Shown: positions 41,205 through 52,026, counted from the first letter of the stretch. The stretch is DNA of 64,000 nucleotides from Agapetus fuscipes (GCA_951799405.1 OX637341.1:18529659-18593658); one strand, 5' to 3'. Numbers and translations: made by a program. The notes: generated by a model from the letters alone, not told the origin.

Positions 41205-44200
41205 GAAGTATTTCCCTGCATTTGATTGTATGAAATTTTTACGCCATACAATATCCCCTTGATCATAGACACGATTTGATCTACCTTTATTATAATAATT
41301 TGCATTTTTATTATATGCATCCCATAAATTTTCTGTTACAATTTTGTATAATGTGTTTAATTCCTTCATTTTATCTTTATGCATATCTCTATATTTATCT
41401 AATTCTTCCTTTGATTCTATTTCATCATTTACTATTTCACCATGAATTTCACCATTTAGTACAATCTCCCTACCTCTTGCTAATACATTAGGTGTGTATC
41501 CTGTTGCTAAATTGACTGTATTATTTATTATGCTTTGTACTGAATCTAAGAAAGTATCCCATTTTCTTTGTTCATTTTCAACAAAAATAGCTAATGTGTA
41601 TCCTATTGTTCTATTATATGTCTCTACATTATTGCACATGGGAGTATATAAAGTTGTATAAAATATTTTCTGTACTCCATATGAGTACATAAAATCTTTA
41701 AATGCATTTGACTTTAAATTCTTTCCATTATCTGTTATTATCGTTTGCGGTACTCCTTCTGTTAAAAATATTTTATTTTCTATTAATTTTACTATTTCTT
41801 CTGTAGTAGCTCTTCTTAAAGGAAATAACCAACAATATTTGGTAAAAACATCTATTATTGATAATATATGTATATAACCTGTACTTGATTTTGGTAATGG
41901 TCCTATCAAATCAATACTCAACATTTTTAACGGTCTATCCACTCTTTTTCTATTTTCCATTTTTCCTGCTGGAGGTAAATTATTCGGCTTATACATTTTA
42001 CATTTTTGACATTTATTTATAAAACTTTTTATATCTGCATACATATTTTTCCAATAGTAACATCTTGATATGTATTTATAAGTTTTAAAAATACCTGCAT
42101 GTCCATTATCATGATGATTCTTTATTATAGTTAATCTATTGTCTTTAATAGGTATCTCTTTCCAATTATATTCCTCTGTGAAAGGATTATCATCATTTAT
42201 TAGTTTAAATAATTTATTATCTACCATTTTGAATTTTTTGTATTTGTGTGGTGTTTTTGTACATCCTTCTGCAATATTATTATACCAAGGATCTGCAATA
42301 TTTGTATTTATTACTTCCATTTCTTTAGTACCAGGAATCCTAGATAATACATCTGGCACTGTATGTTCTTTCCCTTTTCTATGCTCAATCTCAAATTCAT
42401 ACTGTGAAAGTCTCATGGCCCATCTTGCTAATCTACCTGTTGGATTTGATATTTTATTCAAGAATTTTAATGCCATATGATCAGTTATTACCTTGAATTT
42501 CATCCCATCTAGATAAGATCGAAAATGTTCAATTGACTCTACAATGGCAAGAAGCTCACGTTCTGATGTCGAATAGTTTTGTTCTCTAACTGTCAAACTT
42601 CTTGAAAAATATGCTATTGGCTTTTCGGACCCATTGATATTTTGGTTTAATACTGAAGCTACTTGATTTTTACTGGCATCAGTGTGTAAAAAAAAATCTT
42701 TTGTGAAATCCGGACATATTAATACAGGGGCTGTGCTTAAGGCTAATTTTAAATGATTAAATGCATCCTCAGATTCTTTTGACCAATTAAAATTGTTCTG
42801 ACCTTTTTTACCTCTCAATAATTTATTTAGTGGATATGATATCTCACTGCAGTTTCGTTTAACTTTTCTATAAAATCCTACCAAACCTAAAAACATTCGT
42901 AGTTGTTTTAAATTTTTCGGTGAAGGATATTCCTCTATAATCTTGACTTTATTTGAATCTGGCCTTAATCCATTTTCATCAATAATGTATCCCAAATATT
43001 TTAAACTATCTTTGCAAAATTCACATTTTGAAAATTTTACCGTTAACCCTGCTTCTTGTAATATATTTTTAACTTGTTTTAATAAATTTAAATGTGAATT
43101 GAAATCTTCGTTAATAATAATTAAGTCATCGATATAACAAAATATGTTAGTATCAAATTTAGGTCCAAATAACTTGTCTAATAAACGCTGTGTTTCAGAA
43201 CTTGAATTTTTTAAACCGAACGGCATTTTTGTGAATTGAAACAACCCTCTATTTGGTACGACGAAGGCAGTTTTTTCTTTGGACGATTCTTCTAGTGGAA
43301 TTTGCCAAAACGCCTTGCTTAAATCTATTGAAGAGATATATTTGGCATTTCGTAAATTTGCTAAAACTTGATTTAAATTTGGAATGGGATAGTTATCTCG
43401 TTTTGTTACTTCATTGAGTCTTCTAGAGTCCAAACAAAATCTAGGCGTTCCATCCTTTTTAATTACAATCACAACAGGACTGGACCACGAAGATTTGGAT
43501 TGTTCAACTATACCTTCTTTTAACATTTTATCTAACTCTGTGTTAACCTGTCTCTGTCTTGCTGGACTGAGTGGATAATACTTTTGTTTTATTGGAGGAC
43601 CTTCTGTCTGAATTCTGTGTTCAATGAGGTTTGTGCATGCTAAGCCTATTTTTTCATAAGAGATGTCCTTGAAATCATTTTCTATTGTTTTTAATTGCTG
43701 TAATTGGTTATCTGTTAATTTAGTTCTATTTGTAATTTTACCTAATTCACTAATATTTTTGCTATTTGAATATGTAATTTTACTTATTAAACTCGGTTCT
43801 AATTCAAATTTTATCCAAAAATCTATTCCAAAAATTAAGTCTTGTTGTAAACCTTGTAAAACATAAAAATCTACATGTTTTATTTGATTGTCACATTTTA
43901 CCTCTAAATTTATTTTACCAAGTATTTTTATATTTTTACCATTTGCCAACGAGATATTTTCATGGGTTTTTATAATTTTGTAATTTCTTTGTAAAAAATA
44001 ATCAAATGTTTTTTCATTGATTGCAGAAATAGATGCACCTGAATCTAGTAAACCTGTAAAATTTTTGTTCTCAATATTTACTGTTAAAAATGGTCTTTTA
44101 TCAAATTGTTTAGCAAAAATGAGTGGTGCAATTTGATAATTTTTATTAAAAATTTGAATGAAATTAAGCCAGCTCTTCATTTCTGATTTTTGTGTTTGTA

Positions 44201-44224
44201 CTGAAGGCCGACTATCTACAAGTT
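41202..44224 (-). CDS. pol: Gypsy pol polyprotein, with a UGA near the C-terminus
   Basis: The frame is open from the frameshift site at 44222-44228; the first methionine is at 44180 and residues are counted from it. Aspartic protease LLDSGAS near 44-50; reverse transcriptase FCLDSRRLN and catalytic CYIDDLI near 349-352; RNase H LHTDASKN near 495; integrase zinc finger (H, H near 687-692, C, C near 723-726) and DDE residues near 756, 812 and 851. A TGA at 41202-41204 ends the frame after NAGKYF, but the same frame stays open for about 43 more codons, to a TAA near 41071, and resembles the usual integrase tail. So this copy carries one premature stop in otherwise intact pol. Confidence 0.9.
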
Positions 44225-45109
44225 TTTTGAATTACTATTGTATGTCGTATTTGTTCTGTTTTGTATATTTATATTTCTGTTCATTTTTGTTTTGTCTGTA
44301 TAATCACTTTTTTTATTTTTAACAAAACAATCTTTTTGTACATGTCCTGTACGCTTACATGAGTAACAGATTACTGTGTGTTTTTTATAATTTCCATTTT
44401 TTATAAAACAATTTCTTTCCACATGTCCTCTTTTATTACAAAAGTAGCATACTATATTATTTGTGAAACTTCTACATTTATTCTGTATGTAATCTAATTT
44501 TCTATTTTTAGTCCAACAATCTATTTCATCATGTCCTAATTTATTACAAAAATTGCATTTTTGCATTACATTTTTCTCTTTTATGTCATTCATTACATTT
44601 AAATTCTTACATTCATTAAATTTTATAAATGATTCAAACTTGCTACATATTGTAGATAATTCCTCTGTATTTTTAATTTCAGATGTTGTCAGTAAAGTTG
44701 CATATTTTTCTGACAATCCATGAATTATTATGTCCATAAGTTCTTTATCATGCATTCTTTTATTTAATAAATTATTTTTTGATTTTACCTTTAAAATATA
44801 AACAGATGCATTATCATGACCTTGTACCATATTTAAAATTTCTAACTTAAGATTCCTTTGAAAGTCATATTTTTCAAATTGTTGTAAGAATTTGGTTTTA
44901 AAAATTTTCCAATCAAATTCACAGTTAATTGCTCTGTACCAAGTCAACGGAAAATCTGTTAAAAATATAGGCATACACTCTACCAAATAATCTAATTTTA
45001 ATTTGTAGACTTTGGCTAATTCTTCTAATCTTATTATAAATTCATTTGGTTCACTTTCACCATTAAAAGATATTTTTAATTTGAGAGGATCAAAATTTAT
45101 GGACTCCAT
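44216..45109 (-). CDS. gag: Gypsy Gag with three CCHC zinc knuckles
   Basis: 297 codons. The N-terminal two thirds is a retrotransposon Gag capsid-like region (for example PLTWYRAINCEFDWKIFKTK, FLQQFEKYDFQRNLKLEILN). Three zinc knuckles follow: CNFCNKLGHDEIDC near 183, CYFCNKRGHVERNC near 215, CYSCKRTGHVQKDC near 245, for RNA packaging. The ATG is the first in the frame after a 500-bp leader. It forms particles and is expected in excess over Gag-Pol because pol is reached only by frameshifting. Confidence 0.9.
   Translation of the reverse strand: MESINFDPLKLKISFNGESEPNEFIIRLEELAKVYKLKLDYLVECMPIFLTDFPLTWYRAINCEFDWKIFKTKFLQQFEKYDFQRNLKLEILNMVQGHDNASVYILKVKSKNNLLNKRMHDKELMDIIIHGLSEKYATLLTTSEIKNTEELSTICSKFESFIKFNECKNLNVMNDIKEKNVMQKCNFCNKLGHDEIDCWTKNRKLDYIQNKCRSFTNNIVCYFCNKRGHVERNCFIKNGNYKKHTVICYSCKRTGHVQKDCFVKNKKSDYTDKTKMNRNINIQNRTNTTYNSNSKNL
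44222..44228 (-). promoter_or_regulatory. -1 ribosomal frameshift heptamer A AAA AAC
   Basis: In the gag frame the codons are tcA AAA AAC TTG TAG; slipping back one base gives AAA CTT GTA GAT, exactly the pol frame, which is then open throughout. A AAA AAC is a classical slippery sequence. It sits one codon before the gag stop. I could not establish a downstream pseudoknot by eye. Confidence 0.75.
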
Positions 45110-45598
45110 TGTGTTACTTTCTAAATCCTTTTTATTATTTTTTTTTTTTAGATTTCGTCATTTGCTGTATATTTTCAATTTATGCAATTTAAAAAAATCA
45201 TTTCATTGAAAAAAAATTTTTCATACAAATTAAATATAACACCATCTATATATATTTATCTAAACTGATTTGAAACAAACTGGTTCATATCCATTCTTCA
45301 TTCTCCCGCGACGTTCGATTTTTGAATTTCCATTCTTCTGAACGTAATGTAGGTAGTTTGAATTCTCTCACCTTCAATATTTTCAAACAGCGTTTCAAAT
45401 CTTGTAATTTCTTGTTGTTAATTGTATAAGTCGATGTCTTCACTAGCTTTTAAACGTGTTGATGCTTTCACAACCATAAATCTGTCCAATTTTAATTATT
45501 TCATATTGTTTTGAATGTCATTTATTGGAATCGAATGTCATTTGTTTTTGTTTGAGAAAATTTTCTTCATAGGAATTTCATTTACAGATTTTTCTTTT
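45110..45598 (-). other. Gypsy 5' leader
   Basis: About 490 bp between the primer-binding site and the gag ATG; no ORF of note. Any packaging signal would lie here. Confidence 0.5.
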
Positions 45599-45611
45599 AC
45601 GTTGGGCGCCA
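45599..45611 (-). other. Gypsy primer-binding site, tRNA-Lys type
   Basis: Minus strand TGGCGCCCAACGT, three bases inside the 5' LTR end, matches the start of the known tRNA-Lys primer-site sequence; the match ends after 13 bases. Confidence 0.7.
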
Positions 45612-45614
45612 AAA

Positions 45615-45877
45615 TGTGAGGGTTTTTCTTCTGTCCTGCTGATCGACACAATTAATAATATAACATACACACTTTAATATGTTTACTTTTATTCCTTTCA
45701 CAATGTATACACAATAAACCACAGCACAATAATATTAATTATTCTTAATTACACAGGCTTGTGGCTATCCCGCCTGGCAAGCTTCTCTTCTCTTTCTTAT
45801 ATTCTTTTGTTTTCCTTTTCATTCAAATTCAAATCTCATGTTCCATTTTACCTAACAAACAAATCCATCTCGTTACA
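45615..45877 (-). repeat. Gypsy 5' LTR
   Basis: 263 bp, TG...CA ends, followed by the ATGT duplication at 45878-45881. Confidence 0.95.
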
Positions 45878-45881
45878 ATGT

Positions 45882-46332
45882 CTAGACGTAAGTATGTGGA
45901 TGGTTGGAACTACTCATGTTTGTTCGAAATTTCTGCTCTAAACGCTTCTGGCATGGTCTGGTGTATGCTAGAATAGCCTTTAGTCACCGAATTTTTATTA
46001 AATTGAACCCAAGTAAATCATAAAAATATTTTTTACTCATTGTTCAGACGCCTTCTAATAAGTGAACAGGATAAATGATAGTATAAATAATGTGGTTGAC
46101 AAAAGGTCCTTTTTGATATAAAAAGTAGGTAGTCCTTATAATTTTACGTTAGTGTGCAAAATAAAACTAAAGTTTATTACCCCATATTACTTTGTCCTTA
46201 ACCGCTCATTCGAAAACCTAATGCGCTCCGTTTATTTCCGCAGCCAATCTCAACCCTTTTTATCCCGCAAATTACAAAAAATGTACTGTTCATAGTAAGC
46301 GCATATAAACAGAAAAAAATAACTGAATTTGT
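45882..46332. other. Spacer, nothing recognised
   Basis: No gene; this is the original flank of the Gypsy target. Confidence 0.35.
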
Positions 46333-46625
46333 CCGGTCGATAGCTCAGTTGGTAGAGTGCTTGCATTCCATGCACTCGGGTTCGAATCCCACCGAGGGTG
46401 TCGGAAATGATTTCCCGTTTCGGTGTCTATTTCAAACCCCAAGTTAAAATACCGGCAAGGCTTACTCAGCCTTCACAAGAAATAAGTAGCAGCCCCCTCG
46501 GAAGCTGGGAAACCCCCCCTTCAACTGGAATTGTTGGCGTGAGGCCAGCGCCCTTTCCTGTAAAAATAAATTGCTTCTACTCGCCACATGCAAGAAGCTA
46601 TACTATATGTGTAGCTTAGTTGCGT
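46333..46625 (+). repeat. SINE A copy
   Basis: CCGGTCGATAGCTCAGTTGG, a short anticodon region, B box GGTTCGAATCCCACC, and the conserved body to CTATATGTGTAGCTTAGTTG. The anticodon arm lost a few bases relative to 11709. Confidence 0.85.
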
Positions 46626-46696
46626 AGTTGCAAGTTAAGTCCACGTGAACAGTAGTTTTTTTAAGGCTTCTGCCATTTTTTCCTGATTATCAATGA

Positions 46697-46922
46697 ACGT
46701 ATCTAAAATCTAAATCTAAGTTGCCAAGATATGTTTCATTTGAGATTCATATTTAATGCATTCCCACAAGCACGTGCCGCATGTGGACCTAAAATATAAA
46801 CGCCTAATTTTAAATAAACATAAGCCCTGCAACTCTTGCCGACCTTCCCTGAAACAGGGGTGACATTGGCAAAGTGAACTATTTTTACAGTATGGGTTGT
46901 CAGCTTCATACTAACTTATAAG
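46697..46922 (-). repeat. LINE C-family 3' end, split by a hAT-type element
   Basis: Minus-strand copy lacking about 25 bp near the CACGTGCCGCATGTGG palindrome. Its 5' edge continues at 47743 (CTTATAAGTCAAG) beyond the hAT-type element. Confidence 0.8.
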
Positions 46923-47742
46923 TAGGGACTGGAAAATAGTGGTGTTATTTTCTGGGAAATTCGCGTTATTTTTTTGGGAAATTCGCGTTTTTTTTGATCG
47001 AAAACAGGGAAATTCGCGTTATTTTTCATGATAAACGGGGAGATTTGATGTTATTTTTAGGGTTGATTTGATCAAAATTAAGGTTTATATAATTGCAAAA
47101 CAAAAGATATTACTAGTATTTACAATTTTTTATATAAACAACAATATGTTCCTTCACAAACAATGAATAAACAACATTTGAATCAATACGAGTACCTAAC
47201 TTACAAAAAACCATTGATTGAAAAAAGTATTATTATATTTAAATGACACTCCGAATACCCTGCAATATCCTTTTAAAATATTTAATTTTTGTGCATTTAG
47301 TCTCTAGATGAGGGTTATCAAAATTCTCAAGGAATGTTGGCTTTTATGAAAGCCTCAAGTTGTGCTCTAGGCTAATCCAGCAACAGCTTCACTCCTTGAA
47401 GTTTTTTCCTTCATGGATGTCACGATTCAAGTCTGCTTGGATGATCCAGGACAATTCTGCTTATCATTCATTTTTTTAATAAAATAGATTTGTGAATAGG
47501 AATGCAATTCACCAACCTACTCTGCCTGGCCAAAAACAGGTTTTTCGCAGGAATCTTTTCTTTCCCACAAAATCGTTGCGTTGCAAAAGCGACACATGAC
47601 AACTTTTTCACACATTTTTTACCAGAAGTACGAAAATTCGCGATATTTGCGTAAAACCTCAAATTTCGCGTTATTCGCGTAAAAACATCAAAATTCGCAA
47701 ATAAATTCGTTTTATCGCGATCGCAAAATTTTCCAGTCCCTA
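46923..47742. mobile_element. Non-autonomous hAT-type DNA transposon, 820 bp
   Basis: 15-bp inverted ends TAGGGACTGGAAAAT and an exact 8-bp duplication CTTATAAG (46915-46922 and 47743-47750). Subterminal regions are rich in AAATTCGCG-type words on both sides, possible transposase sites. No transposase frame. It contains a SINE C fragment (47485-47545). Confidence 0.9.
47485..47545 (-). repeat. SINE C fragment inside the hAT-type element
   Basis: GGAATGCAATTCACCAACCT, then CTGCCTGGCCAAAAACAGG match the SINE C 3' block. Confidence 0.6.
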
Positions 47743-47759
47743 CTTATAAGTCAAGAAAA

Positions 47760-48280
47760 CGTATCATAAACTAAAAATAAACATTACTATTTGTTTTCTA
47801 TTTCACGTCCTTAGCATTCCGATTTTAATACATTTGTGTAAGCTCTTCCGATCGTGTTAATAGAACAAATGTAGGAAAGGTGCAACAGCAGCCTCTAGTG
47901 AGTGATTTAGTTTTCATACATTTATTTTATATTTAGACGGTCGACGAGACTCTACTCAATATTGTACCGGGTTTATAGAAAAATACTCAGTTTTTAATTA
48001 TTAAAGCGAAATACCATGAATGCCTAATATTTTTGTAACAAGCACATTCCAAAGATCAGATAAAATAAGTAATTTAAGTTAAAGTCTTAGAAGAAAATGA
48101 AAAATTGATGGTAGATTGTGTTGATTTTGTGATATAAAGTAAATTCATATACAGACAAACTATCTTGTTTTAAACGAGGCTCTCTAAGGCGCGTAGATAA
48201 CGCGCCTTAGAGGGCCTCATAAATAGAGTTGCAAATATAATTTTTCGAATAGATTTGCGTTATTTGTATCGATATTCTCT
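47760..48280. other. Spacer, nothing recognised
   Basis: A short palindrome around 48185-48215 (AAGGCGCGTAGATAACGCGC, then CTT) is the only structure seen. Confidence 0.35.
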
Positions 48281-48284
48281 CATC

Positions 48285-49410
48285 CCAGGTGTGGTATATG
48301 ACGATTTATCTTGCGGCTTGGCTGGTGTGGTAAAATATGACGGCTTATCTTGTAGCTTTATCGTAATAACGACATATCTTGCATCTTGTCTATGGAAAGA
48401 GCATTTTTAACGAAATGTCTTGTCTCTGATGTGGCAAAAATGACGATTTATCTTGTCACTCTGGGGTGGTGTATGAGATTTTATCTTGTCGCTGGTGTGG
48501 TAAAATATGACAGATTATCTTACAGCTTTAACGTAACAACGCGTTATCTTGCATCTTGTCTGTGAAAGGAGCATTTTTAACGAAACATCTTGTCTCTGAT
48601 GTGGAATATGAAGATTTATCTTGCGGCTGGTGTGGTAAAGTATGATGGTTTATCTTATAGCTTTAACGCAACAACGCGTTATCTTGCATCTTGTCTGTGG
48701 AAAGAGCATTTTAAACGAAATATGATTTCTCTGATGTGGTATATTTTTATCTATCTTGTCATTGGTGTGGCTTATGATGATTTATCTTGCGGCTGGTGTG
48801 GTAAAATATGACGGTTTATCTTGTAACTTTGTTGCATGTTGTCTGTAGAAGGAGCATTTTTAACGAAACATCTTGTCTCTGATGTGGTATATGACGATTT
48901 ATCTTGTCACTGGTGTGATGTATGACGATTTATCTTGTGGCTGGTGTGGTATAATATGTCGATTTGTCTTGTAGCTAACGATCTATCTTGCATCTTGTCT
49001 GTGGGAGGAGCATTTTTAACGAAACATGTTGTCGCTGGTGTGGTATAACATGACGATTTATCTTGTACTTTTGTCGTAATAACGAACTATTTTGCATCTT
49101 GTCTGTGGGAGGAGCATTGTTAACGAAACATCTTGTCTCTGATGTGGTATATTATGACGATTTATCTTGTCACTGGTGTGATGTATGACGATTTATCTTG
49201 TGGCTGGTGTGGTATAATATGACGATTTTTCTTGTAGCTAACGAACTATCTTGCATCTTGTCTGTGGGAGGAGCATTGTTAACGAAACATCTTGTCGCTG
49301 ATGTGGTATAACATGACGATTTATCTTGTATTTTTGTCGTAATAATGAACTATCTTGCTATATTTTCTGTGGGAGGAGCATTTTTAAACAAAGTATCTTG
49401 TCTCTGGTAG
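48285..49410. repeat. Complex tandem array, units of about 103-180 bp
   Basis: Eight occurrences of GGAGCATTTTTAACGAAA-like sequence lie near 48390, 48569, 48704, 48852, 49009, 49112, 49270 and 49376. Between them the sub-units GACGATTTATCTTGT, GCTGGTGTGGTA and CTATCTTGCATCTTGTCTGT recur in varying number. Short frames in it are repeat artefacts. Confidence 0.9.
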
Positions 49411-49689
49411 TGAACCCGTTAAAACGTCTTTGTGCCTTTTAAGGTCCCGCTATCTGAAGTGCCCGTTTCGGCAATTGACCTCAAGTCCTAGAGCCGTCAT
49501 AAAAGCTGGCGGGCGCTTTATCTGAAAGCTAAATGCAAGATTGTTGGTGAAATGCCGCAAAAAGCATTTGCATTTCAAAAAAGGCACAAAACTATTTTCA
49601 TCAAAAAATACATTATGCCACATTTTGAAACACGAATATTTTTCGATTTTTTTAAGGCTTTGAAGGTGTTTTTGCAATTTTGGCTGCAA

Positions 49690-49835
49690 TTTCTGGGAAA
49701 CCCCCACTTCAACTGAACTGGTAATGCCGTCCTCCTTACCTGTAACAATAAATAATAAATAAGTTTCACTCGCCACAAACGAAACCCTTCGTGGATAACG
49801 TGGCAAGAAGTTGCACTATATGTGTATCTAAGTTC
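49690..49835 (+). repeat. SINE A, 3' half
   Basis: CTGGGAAACCCCCACTTCAA through CCTTCGTGGATAACGTGGCA to CACTATATGTGTATCTAAG. No tRNA-like head. Confidence 0.75.
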
Positions 49836-50193
49836 CGTTTTTTTTGCTATTTGGAAAGATGAGTAATTCTAGACTTCTACACATTGTAATACACTGAAAA
49901 ACATATCGACGGTTAAAAGGCAGCAGAGCATAAGCGACATTTTGGTCAAAAAAGAGTTATTCATGCCATCTTACTTGAAATTTGCCGTTATTTATAATGC
50001 GCTAACTCTCATAGCTCTACAACTTTTTTTGTTGTTTATGCCCAAGCAAACAACTGCGTTTTTGAAGTATAGTTTTTTGTGTAACCGACAAGATTTTGGC
50101 CTTTTTGTCCTAAAAGCATTTGTGACATTAAAAAATCGTACAACATCGTAAAGCCACATTAAAAGGGATGCCAATAAATGTCTTTATTTTATT

Positions 50194-50312
50194 GATTGTT
50201 ACTAATTTATCCACCTGATGATGCGAACGGATGTTCGCGAAACCGGTTGTGGTATTAAATTAAATTAAATACTCATAGTAATCTAAAGCAAAGTGGTTTT
50301 TCTTTTTATCGC
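50194..50312 (+). mobile_element. 119-bp hammerhead-bearing retroelement insertion
   Basis: Flanked by an exact 12-bp duplication CTTTATTTTATT (50182-50193 and 50313-50324), and absent from the matching position of copy 1 of the host element. It contains a canonical hammerhead (50211-50252) and an ATTAAATTAAATTAAAT run. Size, duplication length and ribozyme fit a Penelope-type terminal repeat or an animal retrozyme unit. Confidence 0.7.
50211..50252 (+). ncRNA. Hammerhead ribozyme motif, best copy in the window
   Basis: Stem I CCAC/GTGG (50211-50214 with 50249-50252); core CTGATGA (50215-50221); an extra T; stem II GCGAAC/GTTCGC, a perfect 6-bp stem with a GGAT loop; GAAA (50239-50242); self-complementary ACCGGT stem III; T at the cleavage position (50248). 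Every conserved core base is present. Stem III has no loop in cis, so activity may need two copies. Confidence 0.7.
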
Positions 50313-50474
50313 CTTTATTTTATTTCATTTTAGAGATGTTTTGATTTTAACGATTTGACAAAAAATAAAAAAGTTATGCCATTTTTATGCAATCTCAAAC
50401 TTTAAATTTATCTCCTGAACAATTTAGTTTATGTCGTTTATGCCCTACTGCCTTTTAACCGTCGATATGTGAGT

Positions 50475-51404
50475 CGTTTTCGTAGAATACCACACAAAAT
50501 ATAGAAATAGAGCAGTAGCGAGTCAACATCACAGGAGAGAAGCAAGAAGAACAAACAGACCAGCAGGTATGAAAACAAGACGAAGAAGGAATTTCGGATT
50601 TTGTCATAAATATTAAAACACATGTTTAACTGCTTTGAAGTCTCTCAAACTAACTGCGTTCACCTATTTAACTCTACGATTTTCAGTCGCATTTTTATCA
50701 TCAAAGTATCAAACATTTTATTTCGTTTATTTTGTAGGTTTCGAGGATCATAGAACAAATAATTCTAGATTGTTTTCATTATTTTTTATCAAAAATATAA
50801 TTTATCTTGTCACAAGACACTTGCATTTTTCTAACTACATAAATCCTTTCAAGGGAAAATGTAAACAAAAGTTTTCTTTTTAATCTTGTTTCTCATTGCT
50901 GAGGGTTGTGACCCGTGAGGAAGCAATCCATCTTCTCTACTTCTTTCTTGACTGCGCATCCCTTAGCGGTCCAACTACCGAGGCGCCTGCTGCTGTCTTC
51001 ACTTGATCGGTCCATCGTGTGACAAACAAAGTGATATTTGGCCATAATTGGGCCTGAATATTTTATCGATAAAATATGAAAAATTAGAAACTTTTGGATC
51101 GAAGAAAGTTTCTTCCACACAAATAGGTATGTAGAAATTTGTAAGAAAATCAAATGTTTTTTTAAGCTACTAAAAAAGTGTTTATTGTATTTATAGCATT
51201 AATGTAGAGTTGATTTTGAGATCCTGACGGAATCATTTCATTATCTCGCGTATAATATTGTTTAGACACCAAAAATTTTGGCAGACCTATGTGTTATAAC
51301 ATTGTAGAGTTAACACCCCTCTAAACTTTGATGTTGGACTAGTTTTAATCACCTGTTTAAGCAAATACCTAGTTGATCTCGCAGTGTAAACCTTACCCTA
51401 TCAC
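50475..51404. other. Spacer, nothing recognised
   Basis: No supported gene. A locally GC-richer patch at about 50905-51030 has an 86-codon minus frame without a motif I recognise. Confidence 0.35.
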
Positions 51405-51545
51405 CAAAAGTACAAAATGTTTATTTAAACGCAACCATAGCTTTCACCAAAAACTGAAGCAGCGCTGTCACTGGGAGTTTTAGTTTGCACACATTTTGGT
51501 GAAACGCGATGGTTGAGTTTGGACGTAAAGTTTTATACTTGTGGT
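51405..51545. repeat. Hairpin repeat family H, best copy
   Basis: Left arm AAACGCAACCATAGCTTTCA with CCAAAA; right arm TTTTGGTGAAACGCGATGGT with TGAGTTTGGACG. The outer ends are AAGTACAAAA and TTTTATACTT. Four copies in the window support a real family; superfamily unknown. Confidence 0.65.
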
Positions 51546-51689
51546 ACTGTATAGTTGATCCACATCTCCCTAGCTAATACTCTCCTACTAGCCATTGGAA
51601 TTTAAATGAACGTAGAGTTAGTTAGCATCATACAAGATTCACAGACTCACTCTACTTGTGTATTTAGTTCTAATCAAAATTATATCTAA

Positions 51690-51858
51690 ATCTAAAGTCT
51701 AAATCTAATCTGCAAATATAAATACATATATATCATTTAAGATTCATATTAAACGCATTCCCACAAGCAGACGTGTATGAGTTCGCGCTAACACATGCCA
51801 CATGTGGACCCACAATATAAAAACCCAATCTCAAATGAACATAAGCCTTGCAACTCTC
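51690..51858 (-). repeat. LINE C-family 3' end, one arm of an inverted pair
   Basis: Minus strand from GAGAGTTGCAAGGC to a GATTAGATTTAGACTTTAG tail; contains CACATGTGGCATGTG. Confidence 0.8.
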
Positions 51859-52026
51859 TATGAGTTGCTGGGTGTATGTTAATATTTGAGAATCGGGTGT
51901 TTATATTGTAGGACTGCATGCGGCATGTTTAAGCGCGAACTTATACGTACCTGTTTGTGAAAATGCATGTACCTAATGTGAATCTGTAATGTTACATATA
52001 TTTTGCAACTTAGATTAGATTAGATT
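51859..52026 (+). repeat. LINE C-family 3' end, other arm of the inverted pair
   Basis: Begins at TATGAGTTGCTGGGTGTATG, the same point of the repeat where the preceding minus copy ends, and finishes AACTTAGATTAGATTAGATT. Head-to-head truncated copies like this arise by twin priming or by two independent insertions. Confidence 0.8.

Larger units (their letters stand above)
40148..45877 (-). mobile_element. Gypsy (Ty3) LTR retrotransposon, 5730 bp, young copy
   Basis: Two 263-bp LTRs, a 4-bp target duplication ATGT (40144-40147 and 45878-45881), gag and pol on the minus strand, a tRNA-Lys-type primer site and a polypurine tract. Domain order protease-RT-RNase H-integrase is that of Gypsy. No env is present. 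LTRs differ at one base, so insertion was recent. It landed at the tail of LINE D. Confidence 0.95.
49897..50470. mobile_element. Inverted-repeat DNA element, copy 2
   Basis: Ends TCGACGGTTAAAAGGCAGCA (left) and TCGACGGTTAAAAGGCAGTA (right, reverse complement), TA at both junctions. Inverted relative to copy 1 (14903-15624); the two share the words CCCAAGCAAACAACTGCGTT and GACAAGATTTTGGCC. It carries a 119-bp insertion at 50194-50312. Confidence 0.75.

Noticed and set aside
48590..48811. 73-codon frame
   Set aside because: Built from tandem-array sub-units.
50893..51153. 86-codon minus frame as a LINE C-terminus
   Set aside because: A loose resemblance to LINE C-terminal composition, but no shared motif could be aligned.
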